The notes beneath the pieces are model-generated. The model saw only the letters and a list, made by a program, of their open reading frames with translations. It searched no databases and was not told the origin of the DNA. Both the position numbers and the translations under genes were made by a program. A DNA stretch of 64,000 nt. Source: an uncultured Flavobacteriaceae bacterium. Lineage in GTDB: Bacteria; Bacteroidota; Bacteroidia; Flavobacteriales; Flavobacteriaceae. The stretch's first letter is position 1. Each line of letters begins with the position of its first letter. This document shows positions 16,821 to 26,079 of this stretch, piece by piece. Where the stretch lies: contig CANLUS010000002.1 in assembly GCA_947494325.1 (NCBI GenBank), positions 465,167 to 529,166 of the forward strand, read 5' to 3'.

Positions 16821-17303
16821 ATGAAAAATTTTAAGTACTCATTAATTATGATTATTGCACTTTCAATAGGTGTAGTATCATGCAGCAACGACGAAGATTA
16901 TGACCACAACTATCACTTAGAAACTGTTAATGTTATAAGTGCCGACCTCCCAGATGAATTTAAGTATGGAAGTATTTATCAAATTGACATAACTATATCG
17001 CTACCTAATAGTTGCTATTTTTATTATGATCAATTGGATTATGTTTATGATGGAACTACAAGGCTCATATATCCCATAGCACATGTAGATGATGGTAATT
17101 CATGTAATTTAAACATTACAGAAACGACGTTTTCAATACCAATAAGAGCTCTGCAAATTGAACCATATATTTTTAAATTTTATCAAGGCAAAGATGCTAA
17201 TGGAAAAGATACCTTTTTAACTATTGAGGTTCCTGTAAACAGAAGAAATCTCGAAAATGATGAAAACCTTGATTCGAAAATAAGTGTCATCGCATATCAA
17301 TAA
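16821..17303 (+). CDS. putative lipoprotein of unknown function
   Basis: The protein has 160 residues. The signal peptide ends VVSC (Cys21), followed by an acidic SNDED linker, so it is probably a surface or outer-membrane lipoprotein. The mature domain is strand-rich (TVNVISADLPDEFKYGSIYQ..ITISLPNSCYFYYDQLDYVYDG), with a paired Cys at about 66 and 97. It may be an immunoglobulin-like single domain. No named family is recognised. It is separated from its upstream neighbour by a terminator and followed by another terminator, so it is transcribed alone. Confidence 0.75.
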   Translation: MKNFKYSLIMIIALSIGVVSCSNDEDYDHNYHLETVNVISADLPDEFKYGSIYQIDITISLPNSCYFYYDQLDYVYDGTTRLIYPIAHVDDGNSCNLNITETTFSIPIRALQIEPYIFKFYQGKDANGKDTFLTIEVPVNRRNLENDENLDSKISVIAYQ

Positions 17304-17314
17304 TAATAATAAAG

Positions 17315-17355
17315 AGCCAATTATAAAATATATTGAATTTTATAATTGGCTTTTA
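17315..17355 (+). terminator. intrinsic terminator after the 160-residue lipoprotein
   Basis: AGCCAATTATAAAAT pairs perfectly with ATTTTATAATTGGCT (15 bp) around a 7-base loop and ends in TTTT; it could work in both directions. Confidence 0.8.
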
Positions 17356-17646
17356 CATTCAGCAAAATGGGAAATCATTGTTTAAGGTATACAGTTGTGG
17401 AATTAAATAAATTAATTGTAAATATCTCTTTGTGAGCGCTTTACTGTTGTTAACATTTTGTTAACGTTAAACAATTTGCATTCTTTATTATTTAGAAATA
17501 TCTTTATGTATCTCATAACATACTGACTTTCAACTACAAATAGCCTAGTAGAAAATTGATAAAAATCATGTTTAAATGATTTAGGCAGTAATACTTTTGA
17601 TAAATCAAAGATATTAGGGTCTTTTCTATATTTTAAAATAATTATC
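17356..17646 (+). promoter_or_regulatory. gene-free control region upstream of the porin/nrf genes
   Basis: With the terminator this gap is 343 bases. It has two palindromes close to the porin start: TTTGAT-AA-ATCAAA at 17596-17609 and AAATCAT/ATGATTT at 17563-17582. The first has the two half sites of a CRP/FNR-type operator (TTGAT..ATCAA), but with a 2-base instead of the usual 4-base spacer. No TAnnTTTG element is seen, consistent with activator-dependent transcription. A direct repeat of TTGTTAAC lies at 17446-17465. Confidence 0.4.
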
Positions 17647-18918
17647 ATGAAACAACTAAGAGAATTCACAATTTTACTATTCGCAGTATTATTTACAAAC
17701 ACATATGCTCAATTAAAAATTGATGCGGATATAAGACCTCGTTTTGAATATCGTCATGGGTTTGGTAATTTATTCCCCGATGATGCTGAACCTGCTGCTT
17801 TTGTGGTACAACGTTCACGTTTGAATTTTAACTACAAATTAGATAAATTGACCATGATGCTTAGTGTTCAAGATGTTAGTGTTTGGGGAGATACAAGACA
17901 GATTGATCCTACAGATAGTAACAATTCATTTTCACTTTTTCAAGCTTGGGTCGATTACAAAATAAATGAAAATTGGTCAACGAAACTTGGTCGTCAAGTT
18001 ATTTCTTATGATGATCAGCGTATTTTTGGTGGGTTAGATTGGGCAATGCAGGGGCGTTTTCATGATGCAGCTCTACTTAAATATAAGAAAGAATCTTTTA
18101 AAGCCGATATGGGTTTTGCATTTAATCAGCAAAGTCAAGCTTTAGAGGGAAACGGATTTTTCTTACAAGGTGCTTTCACATATAAAGCGATGCAATATGC
18201 ATATCTAAAAAAGAAATGGGAGAAAACTACTGCAAGCTTTTTAGTGTTAAATACTGGATTTCAAAATTTTAATGGTATTGATAATGATATTCCAGATGGC
18301 GTATTTTATAGACAAACAATAGGATCTCATTTTACATTTCCTGTAGATAATATCAGCTTTATGGGTTCTGCATATTATCAAACCGGAAAATCTGATAAAA
18401 CAACAGATCTCAGCGCATATAATTTTGCATTAGAAGCTAACTATAAGCCAGGTAATACGATGTTTGGTCTGGGTATTGAATTCTTAAGTGGAACAGATCA
18501 AGATGGTGATTCAAAAAATAAGTCATTCTTCCCATTATATGGAACAAATCATAAGTTTAACGGCTTTATGGATTACTTTTATGTTGGTAATCATGCTAAT
18601 AATGTTGGCCTAAATGACATTTACGCAAAAACTATATTTAAAACAGGTGAAAAATCAACTTTCCTTGCTAAAGTTCATTATTTTGGTGCAAATGCAAGCT
18701 TGAGTGGTAATGCAGATGCCTATTTGGGTACAGAAATCGATTTGGTATATACACAACAATTAATAAAAGCGGTAAAACTAAATGTTGGGTATTCACACAT
18801 GTTTGCGTCAGAAAGTATGAGTTTTATAAAAAACGGTAGACCTCATGATAATTTAAATAATTGGGCTTGGGTACAATTAACTATAAGACCAACATTATTT
18901 ACTACAAAAATAAATTAG
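17647..18918 (+). CDS. outer-membrane porin (alginate-export-type beta-barrel) of the nrf locus
   Basis: The protein has 423 residues with a signal peptide (residues 1-21, ending TYAQ). The rest is a continuous series of amphipathic strands: LKIDADIRPRFEYRHGFG at the start, RSRLNFNYKLDKLTMMLSVQ and FSLFQAWVDYKI. It then has a long barrel ending WAWVQLTIRPTLFTTKIN. This is the pattern of the alginate-export/DUF1302-like porin group. It precedes nrfH by 71 bases, so it may let nitrite or another anion into the periplasm, but that is inferred from position only. A hairpin between the two genes could set relative expression. Confidence 0.8.
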   Translation: MKQLREFTILLFAVLFTNTYAQLKIDADIRPRFEYRHGFGNLFPDDAEPAAFVVQRSRLNFNYKLDKLTMMLSVQDVSVWGDTRQIDPTDSNNSFSLFQAWVDYKINENWSTKLGRQVISYDDQRIFGGLDWAMQGRFHDAALLKYKKESFKADMGFAFNQQSQALEGNGFFLQGAFTYKAMQYAYLKKKWEKTTASFLVLNTGFQNFNGIDNDIPDGVFYRQTIGSHFTFPVDNISFMGSAYYQTGKSDKTTDLSAYNFALEANYKPGNTMFGLGIEFLSGTDQDGDSKNKSFFPLYGTNHKFNGFMDYFYVGNHANNVGLNDIYAKTIFKTGEKSTFLAKVHYFGANASLSGNADAYLGTEIDLVYTQQLIKAVKLNVGYSHMFASESMSFIKNGRPHDNLNNWAWVQLTIRPTLFTTKIN

Positions 18919-18940
18919 ATAAACGAATTTAACATTAACT

Positions 18941-18967
18941 ACCTATTCCAAAAAAATAGGTATCTTT
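18941..18967 (+). terminator. hairpin between porin and nrfH
   Basis: ACCTATT pairs with AATAGGT and is followed by ATCTTTATG. The stem is 7 bp and the T-run is poor, so it is probably an attenuator or mRNA-end stabiliser rather than a full terminator. Confidence 0.45.
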
Positions 18968-18989
18968 ATGACTAACAATGTATTAAATT

Positions 18990-19589
18990 TTGAACATTAA
19001 ATTTAAAATATTCCCAGAGAAAGGAACTTCTTGGCGCACCACGGCTGTGTTTTTATTGGCGTGCATTATTGGTTTGGGATTTTTTATGATAAAAGAGGCC
19101 AAAGTAGTTTCGTATTTATCAGATGACCCTCAGGCCTGTGTAAATTGTCATGTCATGACTCCTGTATATAATAGTTGGATGCATAGCTCACATAGAGAAT
19201 GGGCAAAATGCAACGACTGCCATGTACCACATAATAATATTGTCAACAAGTACTTTTTTAAAGCAAAAGACGGATTGTACCACGCTTCTGTTTTTACCGC
19301 TAGAGCGGAGCCTGATGTGATTGAAATGAAAGAAGCCTCCCAAAAAGTGGTACAAAATAATTGTATTCGCTGTCATGTGCAGCAAGTCACCCAAGCAAAA
19401 TACGATGGTTGGTTAGAAGGCCATCAAGAAAACAGAACAGGGCGTCAATGTTGGAGTTGCCATAAACAAGTTCCGCATGGCAAAATTCACGGATTATCTA
19501 CCATAAAATTTAACGTAGCACCCTTACCAACCGATCAAGAAGAAATGGTGATTCCTTCTTGGTTGGCAAAAAAGATCAAAGAACAATAA
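18990..19589 (+). CDS. nrfH: cytochrome c nitrite reductase small subunit NrfH (tetraheme quinol dehydrogenase)
   Basis: The protein has 199 residues. One N-terminal membrane segment (about 17-34) is followed by four c-type heme motifs: CVNCH (50-54), CNDCH (74-78), CIRCH (125-129) and CWSCH (154-158). The first is CxxCHxM, the pattern in which Met ligates heme 1 in NrfH. It takes electrons from menaquinol in the inner membrane and passes them to NrfA in the periplasm. The start is TTG at 18990: the nearby ATGs (18968, 18978) lead to early stops and no later ATG precedes the membrane segment. It is followed by nrfA after 11 bases. Confidence 0.95.
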   Translation: MNIKFKIFPEKGTSWRTTAVFLLACIIGLGFFMIKEAKVVSYLSDDPQACVNCHVMTPVYNSWMHSSHREWAKCNDCHVPHNNIVNKYFFKAKDGLYHASVFTARAEPDVIEMKEASQKVVQNNCIRCHVQQVTQAKYDGWLEGHQENRTGRQCWSCHKQVPHGKIHGLSTIKFNVAPLPTDQEEMVIPSWLAKKIKEQ

Positions 19590-19600
19590 AACCATATCAG

Positions 19601-21100
19601 ATGAAAAATAAAGTATTATTTATCGTAACCATCGTCGTAGTTTTTCTACTGGGTCTCTTAGCCTCAAGTATTGTTAATAGAAAATCTGAAGCCAAATATA
19701 AATATGTGCCTAAAGTCAATATTTCAGAGAATGAACCAAGGAATGCCGTTTGGGGTGAAAATTTTCCGTTAGAATATCAATCCTCATTGCAAACCTTAGA
19801 TACTACCTTTAGAACTTTTCAAGGAGGTTCGGCCATGCGCGATGTATTAGAAGAAGATCCCAATTTGGTAATTCTTTTTGCAGGATATGGGTTTTCAAAA
19901 GATTACAATCAAGGACGTGGTCATGCCTATGCTATTGAAGATATACATAATACACTCCGAACCGGTGGCCCCACAGGAAAAGACGATGGGCCTATGCCCG
20001 CAACCTGTTGGACCTGTAAGAGCCCTGACGTACCTCGCTTGATGAATGAAATTGGGATTGCAGAATTTTATAGTGGCAAATGGGCAGGGAAAGGTGAGGA
20101 AATTGTAAATCCTATTGGTTGCGCCGATTGTCACGATCCGAATAGCATGAAATTGCGTATTACAAGACCTGCCTTAGTGGAAGCTTTTGACGCTATGGGC
20201 AAAGACATCAATCAAGCAACACACAATGAAATGCGTTCTTTGGTGTGTGCACAATGCCATGTAGAATATTATTTTGACAAAAAATTGCCTGGAAAAGAAG
20301 GCGTCCCTTATTTAAAATTTCCTTGGAAGGATGGGTTTACAGTTGAGGCTATGGAAAACTATTATGACAATATAGAATTTTCTGATTGGACTCATAAATT
20401 GAGTAGAACGCCCATGCTAAAGGCACAACACCCAGGCTATGAAACTTTTGTGACAGGTGTACATGCTGACCGCGGGGTATCTTGTGCCGATTGTCATATG
20501 CCATATAAAAGTGAGGGAGGTCAAAAATTTACAGATCATCATATTCAATCACCTTTAAACAATACTTCGAATGCTTGTCAGGTATGCCACCGTGAAGAAT
20601 CGACTAAGTTGGTAGCTAATGTTTATGAAAGACAACAAAAAGCTACCGAAAATCGCTTAAAATTAGAAGACCTTTTGGTGAAAGCACATTTAGAAGCCAA
20701 AAAATGTTGGGACTTAGATGCGACTGAAGAACAAATGAAACCTATACTTACAGAAATTCGCCATGCTCAATGGCGTTGGGATTATTCTGCAGCTTCACAT
20801 GGTGCTTCTTTTCACTCACCAGTTGAAACAGCTAGAGTTATAGGTAGTGGATTGGTAATTGCGCAAGAAGCACGTGTTAAATTAGCACGATTATTGGCCG
20901 ATTTAGGTCATAATAAACCTATTGAAATGCCAGATATTTCAACTAAAGAGAAAGCGCAAGAGTTTATTGGTTTAGATATGGACAAATTACGCTCCGATAA
21001 GGCAGCTTTTAAAAAGAACTTACTACCAAAATGGTTAGAAGAAGCAAAAGCTCGTGAGGCGGCAATGGATACTAAATCAGTTTCTTCGATAGACAAATAA
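19601..21100 (+). CDS. nrfA: ammonia-forming cytochrome c nitrite reductase (pentaheme NrfA)
   Basis: The protein has 499 residues from the ATG at 19601; an upstream in-frame ATG at 19559 overlaps nrfH and is less likely. An N-terminal signal/anchor (about 5-24) directs it to the periplasm. Hemes: the catalytic, lysine-ligated CWTCK (136-140), then CADCH (174-178), CAQCH (216-220), CADCH (295-299) and CQVCH (326-330). Active-site features are present, including the Tyr in CHVEYYF and His277 in AQHPGYE. It reduces nitrite to ammonium with six electrons. The CxxCK type usually needs dedicated heme attachment; the fused CcsBA downstream is the candidate. Confidence 0.97.
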   Translation: MKNKVLFIVTIVVVFLLGLLASSIVNRKSEAKYKYVPKVNISENEPRNAVWGENFPLEYQSSLQTLDTTFRTFQGGSAMRDVLEEDPNLVILFAGYGFSKDYNQGRGHAYAIEDIHNTLRTGGPTGKDDGPMPATCWTCKSPDVPRLMNEIGIAEFYSGKWAGKGEEIVNPIGCADCHDPNSMKLRITRPALVEAFDAMGKDINQATHNEMRSLVCAQCHVEYYFDKKLPGKEGVPYLKFPWKDGFTVEAMENYYDNIEFSDWTHKLSRTPMLKAQHPGYETFVTGVHADRGVSCADCHMPYKSEGGQKFTDHHIQSPLNNTSNACQVCHREESTKLVANVYERQQKATENRLKLEDLLVKAHLEAKKCWDLDATEEQMKPILTEIRHAQWRWDYSAASHGASFHSPVETARVIGSGLVIAQEARVKLARLLADLGHNKPIEMPDISTKEKAQEFIGLDMDKLRSDKAAFKKNLLPKWLEEAKAREAAMDTKSVSSIDK

Positions 21101-21121
21101 GCAGTATTAAAAAATGTTATG

Positions 21122-21164
21122 ATAGAGATACCTTATTCGCATAGTTAGGTGTCTCTATTATTTT
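21122..21164 (+). terminator. hairpin terminator after nrfA
   Basis: ATAGAGATACC pairs with GGTGTCTCTAT (one G-T pair) around a 15-base loop and is followed by TATTTTTC. It would separate nrfHA from ccsBA transcripts or reduce read-through. Confidence 0.65.
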
Positions 21165-21185
21165 TCAACAAACTAAATATCGTAC

Positions 21186-24100
21186 ATGCATAAATTAATT
21201 CGCTTTTTTTCTTCCTCAATTTTAGCAATTCTACTTCTCTTTACCTTTGCACTTGCGATGGCTGTTGCCACTTTTGTAGAAAATGACTTTGGTACAGCAA
21301 CAGCATGGCAGCTTATTTATGATGCTTGGTGGTTTGAACTGGTTATGTTCGGATTAGGCATTTGTTTTATCATGAACATCTACAAATACAAACTCTGGAA
21401 ACTAAATAAATGGCCACTTTTAATGTTCCACCTGGCTTTTATTGTGATTCTCATCGGCGCCAGTATTACACGCTATGCTTCCTATGGTGGTATTATGCGC
21501 ATCCGAGAAGGTGCTGCCTCTAATGTCATTATTTCAGATAGCAATTACCTGCATATCCATTTAACATCTGGAGAGCACACAAAAACGATGAGGAAACCAA
21601 TTAATTTTTCACCCTTGAGTGACAATGAGTTTAGCATCACCACCGAGTTTAACAATGCCCCGGTAACCATTTCTTATAATGAATTTATCGCCGATGCCAT
21701 TCCGCAAATACAGGAAAATCAACCCAACGGAAAACCAATGCTTCAAATGGTTGTTTCAGCAGGCAGTGGCAGAGAAACTGTTTTTTTAGAAAAAGGGGAA
21801 GTTGAAAGTATCGGTGCGCATCAACACAAAGTGGGTTTTGAAGTCAACGAAGAGGGCGTGATCAATATCATTGAAAATGACGGTGTTTTTAGCATCTTAT
21901 CACCTCGAAATTTAAGCACTTTCGTCATGGCTACCGAAACGGCAGGCACCATCAAAAAGGATAGTCTCCATGCCATGTCATTACGAACGTTATATCGCGA
22001 TGGAGACGCCTCTTTTGTGCCTTTATCATATCATCCGAAGGCAAGTATTGGCCTCATTAGTGAGTCAGAAAAACCAAAAGATAATGATGAACTAAAAGAT
22101 GATGCTCTAGTCGTGAATGTGCAAGTGAATGATCAAACAAAACAGGCAACCCTACTCTATCGCGAAGGCTTTCTACCCACCAAACACGATGTCGATATTG
22201 GCGACGTCAACGTGTCATTATCTTACGGAGCGGAACCCGTAATTACACCATTTTCGATTCATTTAGATGATTTTCAATTAGAACGTTATCCTGGCTCTAC
22301 GAGTCCGTCGGCCTATGCCAGCGAAGTCAAAGTCATTGACAATAATCAAGAAATACCACATCGTATTTTCATGAATAACGTACTAGATTATAAAGGATAT
22401 CGCTTTTTTCAAGCAAGTTATGATACCGATGAATTAGGTACTGTGTTGGCTGTAAACCATGACGCCATTGGAACAAACGTGACTTATTTGGGCTATTTTT
22501 TAATGATGATTGGTATGTTTTTTACCCTTTTCGGAAAAAGTTCTCGGTTCACGGTGATCAATAAAAAATTAAAAAAACTGAAGTCGAAACACGTGGCCAT
22601 GTTGCTGTTGCTCCTGAGCATGTCCACGACCTCTTTCTCTCAAGAAGATCAATCCACGGTTCCAACTATAGATATAAATACAATCAACTCTCAACGTGTA
22701 GACCCACAACATGCCGAATTATTTGGTAGATTAATGGTGCAAGATTTAGACGGACGAATCAAGCCGATCAATACCTTGGCTTCCGAGTTTTTAAGAAAGC
22801 TATCACGTAAGCCTTATTTCAAATTCACCAAAGATGGCGGAAGTGTTCGATTAAATGCCAATCAGGCCTTTTTATCCATGCAGGCAGCATCAAATGTGTG
22901 GCAATATATTCCGATTATAAAAGTAGATCAAAAAAAGGGCGGTGAGTTATTTAAAAATATAGAGATCAGTGAAGATGGCTTGGTGTCATTTATGGGATTA
23001 TTAGATGATAAAGGCAAATATCTGTTAGGCGAAGTTGTTGAAGTAGCAAATAAAAAGAAACCTGCCGAACGTAGTGAGTTTGATAAAGAAGTACTAAAAG
23101 TCGATGAACGCTTTAATATTTTATTCAACGTATTTTCAGGTAACTATTTAAAAGTATTTCCTAATAGTAATGATGAAAATAACAAATGGCATAGTCAAAC
23201 GCATCACTTTCAAGATTTTCCACCCGAAGATGGTGAATTTGCAAAACAGATCGCCTTCAATTATTTTAAAGATGTCAATGCGAAAAATTGGGTGGCAGCC
23301 AGTGAAAAACTCGATTATATCAAGACCTTTCAAGATGTTTTAGGCAAGGAGATTATTCCGAACAACCAACGCATAGAAGCCGAATTATGGTATAACCAAA
23401 TGAATTTAAACTTCTGGTTGTTTCAGGCCTTTTTTACCCTAGGAATGGTATTATTGATTTTGTCGATCGTAAAAATTTTTATGCAGAAAAAGGGTGTCGA
23501 ATTTGTTTGGAATACCTTCATTATTATAACGCTGATTAGTTTTTTACTCTTTACAGGTAATATTCTCTTGCGATGGTATGTTGCCCAGCATGCTCCTTGG
23601 AGTAATGGTTATGAAATGCTCGTTTTTGTTGCTTGGGTATTATTACTGTGCGGATTAATGACCTTTAGAAAATCTGATTTTGCCTTACCCTTAGCCACCT
23701 TGTTTTCTGGAGCCTTGTTATTTGTAAGTTATTTAGATTGGTTGAGTCCAGAAATTACCAATTTAATGCCTGTATTAAAATCCTTTTGGCTGAAAGTACA
23801 TGTGGCTACGATTGTAAGTAGCTATGCACCATTGGCCTTATCCTTTATTTTAGGTTTTATGGCCTTATTACTGATGATTTTCAGCACACCAAAAACGAAA
23901 AAAGTAATCAATGTACGTATCAAAGAACTCACCTATATCAATGAAATTTCTATGACTATTGGGTTGTTTGTACTAGCGGTTGGTACATTTTTAGGTGGTA
24001 TCTGGGCCAATGAATCTTGGGGTCGTTATTGGGCCTGGGATCCTAAAGAAACCTGGGCGTTGATAAGCATTATTGTTTATGTAATCGTATTGCATTTACG

Positions 24101-24344
24101 TTTTGTTCCAGCATTGAAAAGTAACTATGTGTTGAATGTTGCCAGTGTATTTGCTTTTGGCTCCATCATTATGACCTCGTTTGGTGTAAATTATTACTTG
24201 TCTGGTCTGCATAGTTATGCGGCGGGTGATCCCTTGCCAATTCCTACATTTATCTATGTGCTCATTGCGGTGATCGTAATAACATCTGTTGTAGCTTTTG
24301 TAAGAAATAGAAAAATGAAACTACGTTTAAAAACTGATAGATGA
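21186..24344 (+). CDS. ccsBA: fused cytochrome c biogenesis protein CcsB-CcsA (ResB-ResC, NrfI-like)
   Basis: The protein has 1052 residues. The N-terminal part is ResB/CcsB-like, with membrane segments at about 10-28, 47-66 and 76-94, a long periplasmic domain (100-430), then another segment at about 445-463. An internal signal-like stretch ending FSQ (about 490) precedes a further periplasmic part. The C-terminal part (about 740-1045) is CcsA, with many membrane segments and the heme-handling WWD motif (about 937-958, with WANESWGRYWAWDPKET). It attaches heme to periplasmic apocytochromes c. Such fusions occur in epsilonproteobacteria (Wolinella NrfI) and Bacteroidota. Its place after nrfHA suggests service to NrfA's CxxCK heme. 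Confidence 0.93.
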   Translation: MHKLIRFFSSSILAILLLFTFALAMAVATFVENDFGTATAWQLIYDAWWFELVMFGLGICFIMNIYKYKLWKLNKWPLLMFHLAFIVILIGASITRYASYGGIMRIREGAASNVIISDSNYLHIHLTSGEHTKTMRKPINFSPLSDNEFSITTEFNNAPVTISYNEFIADAIPQIQENQPNGKPMLQMVVSAGSGRETVFLEKGEVESIGAHQHKVGFEVNEEGVINIIENDGVFSILSPRNLSTFVMATETAGTIKKDSLHAMSLRTLYRDGDASFVPLSYHPKASIGLISESEKPKDNDELKDDALVVNVQVNDQTKQATLLYREGFLPTKHDVDIGDVNVSLSYGAEPVITPFSIHLDDFQLERYPGSTSPSAYASEVKVIDNNQEIPHRIFMNNVLDYKGYRFFQASYDTDELGTVLAVNHDAIGTNVTYLGYFLMMIGMFFTLFGKSSRFTVINKKLKKLKSKHVAMLLLLLSMSTTSFSQEDQSTVPTIDINTINSQRVDPQHAELFGRLMVQDLDGRIKPINTLASEFLRKLSRKPYFKFTKDGGSVRLNANQAFLSMQAASNVWQYIPIIKVDQKKGGELFKNIEISEDGLVSFMGLLDDKGKYLLGEVVEVANKKKPAERSEFDKEVLKVDERFNILFNVFSGNYLKVFPNSNDENNKWHSQTHHFQDFPPEDGEFAKQIAFNYFKDVNAKNWVAASEKLDYIKTFQDVLGKEIIPNNQRIEAELWYNQMNLNFWLFQAFFTLGMVLLILSIVKIFMQKKGVEFVWNTFIIITLISFLLFTGNILLRWYVAQHAPWSNGYEMLVFVAWVLLLCGLMTFRKSDFALPLATLFSGALLFVSYLDWLSPEITNLMPVLKSFWLKVHVATIVSSYAPLALSFILGFMALLLMIFSTPKTKKVINVRIKELTYINEISMTIGLFVLAVGTFLGGIWANESWGRYWAWDPKETWALISIIVYVIVLHLRFVPALKSNYVLNVASVFAFGSIIMTSFGVNYYLSGLHSYAAGDPLPIPTFIYVLIAVIVITSVVAFVRNRKMKLRLKTDR

Positions 24345-25360
24345 ATCAATTGTACAAAATTGTCATAGTAGTTTATGTAATAAGCAGCTCCTTTTATGGT
24401 TACTGCCAAGATCTCACTGAAATTTATAAAAAGGTAAATCCGGCAGTTGTAGTCATATTTACAGAAGAGCAAAACTTAGAGACAGCTGGCATCACAAAAA
24501 AAATGGTGACATCTCAAGGTTTAGGCTCTGGTTTTATGATTTCTAATAAGCATATAGTAACAGCTGCTCATGTAGTTGATGTGGCCGAAAAATTAACGGT
24601 GCAGTTTTTAGATGGTGAGAAAATACCCGCAAAAGTACTCTCGACCAATAAGACGACCGATGTTGCCTTGATCGAATTAATTTGGGACAAAAAGAATGCC
24701 ACCCTTGTAAATTTCGGTAATTCTAGTGAACTCAAAATTGGAGAGCGCATTTTTATTGTAGGTGCTCCTTTTGGGTTAGGTCATTCACTGTCTTCTGGAT
24801 ATGTAAGTGGCTTTAAAATATCGAACGGTAATAATATTTTTACAAAATCAGAATTTATTCAAACAGATGCGGCCATAAACACGGGCAATTCTGGGGGACC
24901 CATGTTCAACCTTAAAGGGGAAGTTGTAGGCGTTGTAAGCAAAATTTTGACAAAATCGGGTGGTTTTGAGGGGATTGGTTTTGCGGCCACTTCAAATATT
25001 GCCAAAAGCTTGTTGTTGTATGACAAAATTCCTTGGACAGGCGCCGATCTCATTCCCATTACTGGGAAGACCGCGAAGGCTTTTAATGTGCCACAAAACA
25101 GTGGATTACTCGTGCAGCGTGTGGTACCTACCTCCAAATTTGGTGTGAAGGGTATCAAAGGCGGTGATACCGAAGTATTCATTGAAAATCAGAAATTGAT
25201 TGTCGGAGGTGATATCATTTTATCAATTAATGGGATTCAATTTGACCTAACCGACAAGGCCTTAACGAAATTAGGAACCTTCGTGACCAATATCAAGCAA
25301 GGCGATAGTTTTGAACTTAAAGTACTCCGACAAGGAAAAATGCTAACTGTTCAATTTTAG
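24341..25360 (+). CDS. HtrA/DegP-like trypsin-type serine protease with PDZ domain
   Basis: The protein has 339 residues with a signal peptide (about 1-22, ending GYCQ). The protease domain spans about 35-225, with His in VTAAHVVD (about 76), Asp in TTDVALIEL (about 107) and Ser in NTGNSGGPM (about 184). A single divergent PDZ-like domain (about 235-339) follows, ending SFELKVLRQGKMLTVQF. It probably degrades or refolds damaged periplasmic proteins. Its ATG overlaps the ccsBA stop by 4 bases, so the two are translationally coupled, which is unusual for a DegP homologue. This may link it to quality control of periplasmic cytochromes. Confidence 0.9.
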   Translation: MNQLYKIVIVVYVISSSFYGYCQDLTEIYKKVNPAVVVIFTEEQNLETAGITKKMVTSQGLGSGFMISNKHIVTAAHVVDVAEKLTVQFLDGEKIPAKVLSTNKTTDVALIELIWDKKNATLVNFGNSSELKIGERIFIVGAPFGLGHSLSSGYVSGFKISNGNNIFTKSEFIQTDAAINTGNSGGPMFNLKGEVVGVVSKILTKSGGFEGIGFAATSNIAKSLLLYDKIPWTGADLIPITGKTAKAFNVPQNSGLLVQRVVPTSKFGVKGIKGGDTEVFIENQKLIVGGDIILSINGIQFDLTDKALTKLGTFVTNIKQGDSFELKVLRQGKMLTVQF

Positions 25361-25416
25361 TTGTTTTTCATATGCTAAAAATATGGTATATTCACTTTTT
25401 TATTTCTAAATTATAG

Positions 25417-26079
25417 ATGATCAAAACATCAGTATCACTTATTTTAATTGTACTTTTTTTAGGACTTGGTCAAGGTGTCATGGCTCAAAATGATTCTATC
25501 TCTACGGCATTTAGAAAAGGACGTTGGCTTACGGGATTATCTGGAAACATTAGTTCAACAACAACACAGGTCGACAACGCCGCTTTTAAGACAACCTCCA
25601 ATAATTATGGCATTAACATAGAAAGTGGCAAGTTTCTAAAAGATCGATGGCTCGTTGGTGGTTTATTTCAAGCCAATAAAGCGAGTACAAGTGGCACCCT
25701 AGAAAAAACAACAGAGACCTTTTATTTAGGTCCGTTTTCTAATTATTACTTTATGGATGGAAACACGGGCTCACTTTTCGCTCGATTTTCTTTGGGGTAT
25801 GTACGCTATAAAGACGAAACAGAATTTTTGACCCAAAACAACATAGTTACGCAAGAATTTTCAGAAGGTAGTGGCTTAGGATCTATTCTAGGTGTAGGTT
25901 ATTCGTATACCATGAATGACTATATTGCTTTTGATCTGGGCATCAATGTCAATTTATTTTGGGTTTCTATTGAGCAAGAATCACTACCCTTACAAACAAT
26001 TTCGAACACCAATATTTCATCAAATGACATTTCTTTTTCTTTTGGATTTAATATTATTCTCGACGATTTCTTTTTTTAA
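25417..26079 (+). CDS. outer-membrane beta-barrel protein
   Basis: The protein has 220 residues with a signal peptide (about 1-24, ending VMAQ). It then has alternating strands in an OmpX/OprF-like eight-strand pattern: WLTGLSGNISSTTTQ, NNYGINIESGKFL, FSLGYVRYKDE, GLGSILGVGYSY and YIAFDLGINVNLFW. It ends in Phe (DDFFF), the C-terminal aromatic expected of BAM substrates. The next gene starts at the base after its stop codon, so the two are co-translated. The exact function is unknown; a small stability or adhesion porin is possible. Confidence 0.8.
   Translation: MIKTSVSLILIVLFLGLGQGVMAQNDSISTAFRKGRWLTGLSGNISSTTTQVDNAAFKTTSNNYGINIESGKFLKDRWLVGGLFQANKASTSGTLEKTTETFYLGPFSNYYFMDGNTGSLFARFSLGYVRYKDETEFLTQNNIVTQEFSEGSGLGSILGVGYSYTMNDYIAFDLGINVNLFWVSIEQESLPLQTISNTNISSNDISFSFGFNIILDDFFF

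Noticed and set aside
17412..17702. 96-residue minus-strand ORF upstream of the porin
   Set aside because: It overlaps the porin start, has a random composition and covers the palindromes that look like the nrf control region.
19559..19600. Longer nrfA start at 19559
   Set aside because: It would overlap nrfH by 31 bases and put a basic, non-signal-like 14-residue lead ahead of the export signal.
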